Of a stretch of DNA of 64,000 nucleotides, positions 58,918 to 64,000 are shown piece after piece. Location: the NCBI GenBank assembly GCA_964613665.1, contig CAZTIG010000012.1, positions 21,048 through 85,047 on the forward strand. Reading direction: 5' to 3'. Both the position numbers and the translations under genes were made by a program. The notes beneath the pieces are model-generated. The model was not told where the DNA came from. It saw only the letters and a program-made list of their open reading frames with translations, and did not search any database. This stretch comes from CAZQFV01 sp964613665 (GTDB taxonomy: Bacteria > Chloroflexota > Chloroflexia > DTKN01). How positions within the stretch are numbered: the first letter of the stretch is position 1; every line of letters begins with the position of its first letter.

Positions 58918-59859
58918 GTGCCCGACCTTCAGGTAGACCTGGCGCCCCGCTGCGCGCGCGAACTGCGGCTGCGCAACCCGGTCATGGTCGCCTCGGGCTG
59001 CTTCGGCTACGGCCTGGAGTACGCCCGCGTCTTCGACATCCAGCGGCTGGGGGCCATCGTCTGCAAGGGCACGACGCTGCGGCCGCGGGCAGGCAACCCG
59101 ACCCCGCGCCTGGTGGAGACGCCGGCCGGCCTGCTCAACTCGATCGGCCTGCAGAACCCCGGCCTCGCGGCGGTCATCGCCGAGTACGCCCCACTGTGGG
59201 CCGAGTGGGAGGTGCCGGTCGTGGTCAACATCGCCGGGGAGACGGTCGCCGAGTACGCCGAGATCGCCCGGCAGTTGGACGAGGTACCCGGGGTGGCCGG
59301 ACTGGAGGTGAACATCTCCTGTCCCAATGTCGACGCCGGGGGGATGGCCTTTGGTGTGGACCCCCGCGCGGCCGCGTCTGTCACCGCGGCCGTGCGCCGG
59401 GCCACCACGCTGCCGCTGCTGGTCAAGCTGACGCCCGGCGCGGCCGACATCGCTGCCGTGGCTCGGGCAGCCGTGGAAGCCGGGGCCGACGCCCTGAGCC
59501 TGATCAACACCGTCCGCGGCATGGCGATGGACGTTGACGCCCGGCGGCCAGTCCTGCCGCGCGGCGTCGGCGGGCTCTCTGGGCCGGCCATCCGGCCCAT
59601 CGCTCTGGCTATGGTCTACCAGGTGGCCGAGGCCGTGGACGTGCCCGTGGTCGGCATCGGCGGGATCGGCGACGCCCACGATGCCCTGGAGTTCATCCTG
59701 GCTGGGGCCAGCGCCGTGCAGGTCGGCAGCGCATGTTTCGCCGACCCGCAGGCCCCCCTGCAGGTGCTCGACGGAATTGACGCCTGGATGCGGCAACAGG
59801 GGATTGCCAGCATGGCCGAGATCATCGGCGCCGGGAGAGCGAGAGGAGGACAATCGTGA
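58918..59859 (+). CDS. pyrD: Dihydroorotate dehydrogenase (class 1, NAD-dependent type catalytic subunit)
   Basis: Fourth step of pyrimidine synthesis, dihydroorotate to orotate. 313 residues. The active-site Cys is in LEVNISCPNVDAGG, with MVASGCFGYG at the FMN phosphate region and NTVRGMAMD and GIGGIGDAHDALEFILAGASAVQVGSA forming the C-terminal FMN site. Cys as base marks class 1; the class 1B partner pyrK (FAD/2Fe-2S) is not next to it. GTG at 58918 has GGAGGAAGGAG close upstream. Overlaps the next gene by 4 nt. Separate from the pyrR-pyrB-pyrC operon 20 kb away. Confidence 0.92.
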   Translation: MPDLQVDLAPRCARELRLRNPVMVASGCFGYGLEYARVFDIQRLGAIVCKGTTLRPRAGNPTPRLVETPAGLLNSIGLQNPGLAAVIAEYAPLWAEWEVPVVVNIAGETVAEYAEIARQLDEVPGVAGLEVNISCPNVDAGGMAFGVDPRAAASVTAAVRRATTLPLLVKLTPGAADIAAVARAAVEAGADALSLINTVRGMAMDVDARRPVLPRGVGGLSGPAIRPIALAMVYQVAEAVDVPVVGIGGIGDAHDALEFILAGASAVQVGSACFADPQAPLQVLDGIDAWMRQQGIASMAEIIGAGRARGGQS

Positions 59860-60584
59860 CCATCTGGGCCATCGCCCACCGGGGAGCGTCCGACAAGTAC
59901 CCGGAGAACACGCTGCTCGCCTTTGAGCGCGCCCTGCAGCTCAAGGCCGATGCCGTGGAGTGCGACGTGCACCTCTCGGCCGATGGGGAGGTGGTGGTCA
60001 TCCACGACCCCGAGGTGGACCGCACTACCGACGGCCGGGGGGAGGTGGAGGCGATGCGGCTGGAGGAGCTGCGCAAGCTCGATGCCGGCTCATGGAAACA
60101 GGCCCGCTACGCTGGCCAGCGCATCCCGACCCTGCGCGAGGTGATCGAACTGGTGCGCGGTCGGGCCCAACTCTTTGTCGAGGTCAAGGGCCGCGCCCCC
60201 GACCTCCCGCGCCGGCTGGTCGAGGTACTGCAGGAAAGCGAGGCGCTGGAGCACTGCTGGGCCTTTTCCGCCCACCAGACCACGCTGGAAGAGCTGCGCC
60301 GGCTGGCCGCCGGGCGGCTGCGCGTCCGCTGGCGTGAGGGCATGGAGACAGGCGACTTTGTCCTGACCTGGCCGGAACGGCTGACCGAGTCCACCGTGGC
60401 CGTCTACCGCGAGCGTGGCATGCGCGTCTTTACCACGATCGTCGACCGCACCCCCAACGGCCGGGCCCGCGACGAGGCCATCCGCATGGTCCGGCTGGGG
60501 ATCGACGGCATCATCTGCAACCGCGTCTCCCTGTTGCGCGACGCCTACGAGAGCGTCCGGGGCAAGGCCGGGATCGGCGGATAG
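59856..60584 (+). CDS. Glycerophosphodiester phosphodiesterase
   Basis: 242 residues. GDPD family motifs are intact: AHRGASDKYPENTLLAF (HRG and ENT, catalytic His and Glu), ADAVECDVHLSADGEVVVIHDPEVDRTT (EcD and HDP for metal and catalytic His). Cleaves glycerophosphodiesters to glycerol-3-phosphate. GTG start at 59856 overlaps the pyrD stop, with AGGAGG upstream. Followed by a terminator. The pairing with pyrD is likely only co-transcription. Confidence 0.93.
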   Translation: MTIWAIAHRGASDKYPENTLLAFERALQLKADAVECDVHLSADGEVVVIHDPEVDRTTDGRGEVEAMRLEELRKLDAGSWKQARYAGQRIPTLREVIELVRGRAQLFVEVKGRAPDLPRRLVEVLQESEALEHCWAFSAHQTTLEELRRLAAGRLRVRWREGMETGDFVLTWPERLTESTVAVYRERGMRVFTTIVDRTPNGRARDEAIRMVRLGIDGIICNRVSLLRDAYESVRGKAGIGG

Positions 60585-60659
60585 GCTCGCCAGGGGCACC
60601 CGGCGCAGCCAAGGGGAAGAGACAGCAGGCACCAGAAAACCGGCAGATCGGCAGGACGC

Positions 60660-60692
60660 CCGGCACGAGGCTGTGCCGGACGTTTCTTGCTC
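60660..60692 (+). terminator. Intrinsic terminator after the glycerophosphodiesterase gene
   Basis: CCGGCAC/GTGCCGG stem (7 bp) with loop GAGGCT, followed by ACGTTTCTTGC. Confidence 0.6.
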
Positions 60693-60705
60693 TCGCGGTC
60701 GCCGA

Positions 60706-60734
60706 TTGACTGGGCGCGGCAACCCGAGTACAAT
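60706..60734 (+). promoter_or_regulatory. Promoter of the zinc-ribbon protein gene at 60866
   Basis: TTGACT (60706-60711) and TACAAT (60729-60734), 17-nt spacer; leader about 125 nt, in which no other feature is apparent. Confidence 0.7.
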
Positions 60735-60865
60735 AGAGGCCGGCGGAATCATGTCCTGCGGTTCCTCGCACGCCGTGGCGGTCGGGCACGACGGCATGGG
60801 CGAACGGCCGTCGCAGTGAGGTCCGGCCTGTGCGGGGAACCAGGCATCCGGGACAGGAGGGCCCG

Positions 60866-61471
60866 ATGGTCACATCGGGAGCACCCCGCTGCCCGTGCTG
60901 CGGGGCCGACGTACGATGGGGTGAGCGAAGCTGCCCTTACTGCGGCAGCGCGCTGGTGGCCCGGCCGCAACTGGTGCCCGGAGGCCTCCTCAGCGGTCCC
61001 TTCCCCCGCCAACTGCGCGTCCTGCGCAAGGGCATCGTACGCGCTAGCCACCGCCTCTACGACGGCGACGTCTTGCTGGGGACCTTTACCCAGCGCTGGC
61101 CGGCCGGGGTCAAGTTCGCCTCGGCCCGCGGCTACCGCTACCGCACCCGCCGCAAGAAGATGATCCGCATGGTCCTGCACTGGACCTGCGGCCCGACCCT
61201 GGTGGCCTGGGTCGAGCAGTCGCGCCTGTGGATCCGCCGCTATCGGCTGCACTATGGCGGCGCTCGTTACTGGCTGGCCTCGACCTCGCCCATGTCGCTG
61301 CGCTTCCAGTTGGAGACAGAGGAAGGACACGTGCTGGCCGAGGTCAACCCGGGCGTCCCGTTCCGCCGCCGTGCTCCCAGCCTGGTCGTGCGTGCCCCGG
61401 TCTCCCTGGAGCTGGTCGCCCTGGCCTATGCCACAGCGCTGGTGCTGTGGCGCCAGTCGGCCACGGCATGA
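60866..61471 (+). CDS. Zinc-ribbon protein with a tubby/LURP-like beta domain (unassigned)
   Basis: 201 residues. An N-terminal zinc ribbon (CPCCGADVRWGERSCPYCGSAL; two CxxC pairs at about residues 9-30) is followed by a basic beta-rich domain (about 40-200, LYDGDVLLGTFTQRW, SRLWIRRYRLHYGG). The strand pattern resembles tubby/LURP-one-type folds, but this is a weak visual match. AGGAGG precedes the ATG at 60866. Monocistronic. Function unknown. Confidence 0.65.
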   Translation: MVTSGAPRCPCCGADVRWGERSCPYCGSALVARPQLVPGGLLSGPFPRQLRVLRKGIVRASHRLYDGDVLLGTFTQRWPAGVKFASARGYRYRTRRKKMIRMVLHWTCGPTLVAWVEQSRLWIRRYRLHYGGARYWLASTSPMSLRFQLETEEGHVLAEVNPGVPFRRRAPSLVVRAPVSLELVALAYATALVLWRQSATA

Positions 61472-61484
61472 CGCAGAAACAGAA

Positions 61485-61512
61485 GCAGGGGCGCAGCGCA
61501 CCGCGCCCCTGC
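61485..61512. terminator. Bidirectional terminator between the zinc-ribbon gene and hsp20
   Basis: 10-bp perfect stem GCAGGGGCGC/GCGCCCCTGC, 8-nt loop; on the minus strand it is followed by TTCTGTTTCTG, on the plus strand by CGTTACC. It suits the minus-strand gene best. Confidence 0.72.
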
Positions 61513-61525
61513 CGTTACCGCACCC

Positions 61526-61969
61526 TTACCGCACGTTCACCGTGACCTTCTTCGGCTTGACTTCCTCGACCTTGGGGATCTCGACCGTCAGGACGCCGTC
61601 CTTCAGGGTGGCCTGGACCTTGTCGGCGTCGACCCGGGTCGGCAGGGCCACGCTGCGCTCGAAGCGGCCGTAGCGCCGCTCCACGCGATGGTAGCGTGCC
61701 CCCTCGACTTTCTCCTCCTGCTTGGTCTCCCCGCGGATGGTCAATACGTTGTTGGTGATGTTGATCTCGATGTCCTCGGGCTTCAGGCCGGAGGCCGAGG
61801 CCTTGACGACAAAGGCCTCGTCGGTCTCGTACATGTCGAGCGCCAGCGTACCGGTGGCCTCCCAGCCGAGCGAAAGCCACGGGCGCAGGAAGCCCTCCTC
61901 CAGGAAGCGGTCCATGGCCTCACGCAGGCTCAGCGGCCGGGTAGGATCCCAACGAATGATCTCGCTCAT
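61526..61969 (-). CDS. Small heat-shock protein (Hsp20/alpha-crystallin)
   Basis: 147 residues, ATP-independent holdase. The alpha-crystallin domain (about 42-132) has SGLKPEDIEINITNNVLTIRGE and the A-x-x-x-x-G-V-L-T-V/I box as ATLKDGVLTVEIPK. The C-terminus lacks a clear IxI motif (VTVNVR). I chose ATG at 61969, 8 nt from AGGAGG; ATG 61975 and GTG 61978 are too close. It lies downstream of dnaJ and grpE on the same strand, 154 nt away. Confidence 0.93.
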   Translation of the reverse strand: MSEIIRWDPTRPLSLREAMDRFLEEGFLRPWLSLGWEATGTLALDMYETDEAFVVKASASGLKPEDIEINITNNVLTIRGETKQEEKVEGARYHRVERRYGRFERSVALPTRVDADKVQATLKDGVLTVEIPKVEEVKPKKVTVNVR

Positions 61970-62047
61970 CGTCATCACCTCCTGTTCTGTTCGATCGAGC
62001 GGGGTTGCCCCGGAGGGTACACCCGCCCCAACTGCTCTTGCTGGCCT

Positions 62048-62061
62048 CTGTTCTAGAACAG
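62048..62061. promoter_or_regulatory. 14-bp palindrome upstream of hsp20
   Basis: CTGTTCTAGAACAG is a perfect palindrome 80 nt upstream of the hsp20 start, with a TTAGCAGCTC half-site-like sequence further upstream. A full CIRCE (TTAGCACTC-N9-GAGTGCTAA) is not present. Candidate operator only. Confidence 0.4.
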
Positions 62062-62123
62062 GCCCATTAGAAAGGCGCTAGAGGACCCGTACCGTTCCGT
62101 TAGCAGCTCGTAAGGGCGTTACG

Positions 62124-63137
<1,014 letters not shown>

Positions 63138-63173
63138 GGACACAACCTCGAACCCAGCAGGTGGCGAGTATCT

Positions 63174-63201
63174 AGTATCAGGTGTCAAGTATCAGGTGTC
63201 A
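63174..63201. repeat. Two exact 14-bp units (7+7-mer) upstream of dnaJ
   Basis: AGTATCAGGTGTCA repeated twice exactly; each 14-mer is itself two 7-mers (AGTATCA and GGTGTCA). It lies in the dnaJ leader. Confidence 0.75.
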
Positions 63202-63306
63202 GGCAACTGCGCCGAGCTGGATCAGTCACCCTGCCACCCCATACTTGCTACTTGGGCTTTCCCACCGACTCTCACCGCTCTATTGTACCAAAGCCCTGCC
63301 CGACAT

Positions 63307-63843
63307 TCAAGCCCGCGCCACAACGACCCGGGCCGGGCGCAGCAGCCGGCCGTGGTAGCGGTAACCGCGCTGTACCTCCTGCACCACCTGCCCGGCGGCC
63401 GCGGGATCGGGCACCGTGCTCAACGCCTCGTGCACCTGGGGGTCAAAGGGCTGGCCCTCGGCTGGCACGGCCTCCACCCCCTCTCGGGCGAGGAAGCGCT
63501 GCAGCCCCTCCCACGTCAGGCGGACACCCTGGCGCAGGCCCGGCTCGTCGAGGTGCTGCAGGGCGCGCTCCAGGTTGTCGGCATACTCCAGGAACTCGCG
63601 CAACAGCCGGCGCCGCTCCTCCTCGACCTGCTCCTGGGCCCGCTGCTCGGTGCGGCGGCGGAAGTTGGCCATGTCGGCCATGGCCCGCAGGTAGAGGTCG
63701 CGATAGTCGTCCGCGGGCGCGGCCGGCCCCATGACAAAGGGGATGGCCTCTTCCTCACCCGCGGGCTCGGCCGGCGGGGCGGGGCCCTCCGTCTCGGCTG
63801 GGATCCGGTCGTGCTCGTCACCACTTTGGATCGGTATGCGCAT
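63307..63843 (-). CDS. grpE: GrpE nucleotide-exchange factor
   Basis: 178 residues, partner of DnaK. A disordered acidic N-terminus (1-40) leads into the long coiled coil (about 45-105, RDLYLRAMADMANFRRRTEQRAQEQ) and the C-terminal beta domain (GVEAVPAEGQPFDPQVHEAL, VVQEVQRGYRYHGRLLRPARVVVA). GAGGT precedes the ATG at 63843 by 5 nt. Followed by dnaJ and hsp20; dnaK is not in the window. Confidence 0.93.
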   Translation of the reverse strand: MRIPIQSGDEHDRIPAETEGPAPPAEPAGEEEAIPFVMGPAAPADDYRDLYLRAMADMANFRRRTEQRAQEQVEEERRRLLREFLEYADNLERALQHLDEPGLRQGVRLTWEGLQRFLAREGVEAVPAEGQPFDPQVHEALSTVPDPAAAGQVVQEVQRGYRYHGRLLRPARVVVARA

Positions 63844-63888
63844 GCGGCACCTCGTCAGGACATGATTGCCCCAGGCTAGCCGGCAGAC

Positions 63889-64000
63889 GTTAGAGGAGCG
63901 TTGGAGGAGCGTTGGGGAGCCATTGGCGGGGGAAGGACGAAGAACCGAAGACAGAGGACCAAGGACGACGGACCACGGACGATGGACCACAGACGACGGA
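63889..64000. repeat. Two tandem tracts upstream of grpE: an 11-bp period, then a 7-bp period
   Basis: 63889-63922 reads as GTTAGAGGAGC, GTTGGAGGAGC, GTTGGGGAGCC (period 11). From about 63930 to the window end it reads as 7-mers: GAAGGAC GAAGAAC, CGAAGAC AGAGGAC, CAAGGAC GACGGAC, CACGGAC GATGGAC, CACAGAC, each with a GAC (or AC) ending. It probably continues past the edge. Confidence 0.78.

Overview
This window looks like chromosomal DNA from a member of the Chloroflexota (Anaerolineae-like). The basis is high GC, the gene families present, PA14/NBR1-type lipoproteins, a flotillin/NfeD pair, a Ser/Thr kinase with a Pro/Thr tail, and split MacB-type transporters. That is inference; no rRNA or other marker gene is present. 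No tRNA, rRNA, CRISPR array or prophage was seen. Most intergenic regions carry a clear sigma70-type promoter (TTGACN, about 17 nt, TATAAT), which helped fix operon starts. Many genes start with GTG, placed here by the ribosome binding site.

Layout. 0-12 kb: an amino-acid-type binding lipoprotein, a LysM/M23 peptidase with threonine synthase, a small HELLH metalloprotein, leuS behind a leucine T-box leader, a flavodiiron protein, greA-lysS, and a decayed SIR2-like gene. 12-18 kb: a PA14 lipoprotein, a large secreted amidase, a cold-shock gene with a structured leader, and a PRC-barrel protein. 18.6-25.4 kb: a polysaccharide ABC exporter whose permease is fused to a Wzz-like domain, then a MacAB-type efflux system. 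25.5-30.3 kb: an operon of a zinc-ribbon membrane protein, a membrane protein ending in an eight-cysteine Cys-Ala tail, a radical SAM/SPASM/PqqD enzyme, and a paralogue of that enzyme that has lost its Fe-S cysteines. 30.5-36 kb: a small zinc protein, a glycosyltransferase group, a C26 amidotransferase, a flippase and an Asp-nucleophile-type hydrolase. 36-39 kb: pyrR-pyrB-pyrC. 39.5-46 kb: rpsA, clpC, NfeD-like and flotillin genes. 46-52.5 kb: an operon of an orphan histidine kinase, a large repeat surface protein and a Ser/Thr kinase. 53-54 kb: a decayed IS630 element. 54-64 kb: a second PA14 lipoprotein, a terpene-cyclase-like protein, a VapC relic, a HAD phosphatase, a DUF362 ferredoxin, pyrD with a glycerophosphodiesterase, and a heat-shock group (grpE, dnaJ, hsp20).

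The two observations most worth following are: (1) the operon at 25.6-30.3 kb, which reads like a self-contained peptide-modification system in which a membrane protein's cytoplasmic Cys-Ala tail is the likely substrate; and (2) a family of four dispersed elements of about 145-166 bp with long imperfect inverted repeats, in four intergenic regions, each within about 15-170 bp of a promoter. A second class of non-coding DNA, tracts with a strict 7-bp period but a different heptamer at each site, occurs at five places.
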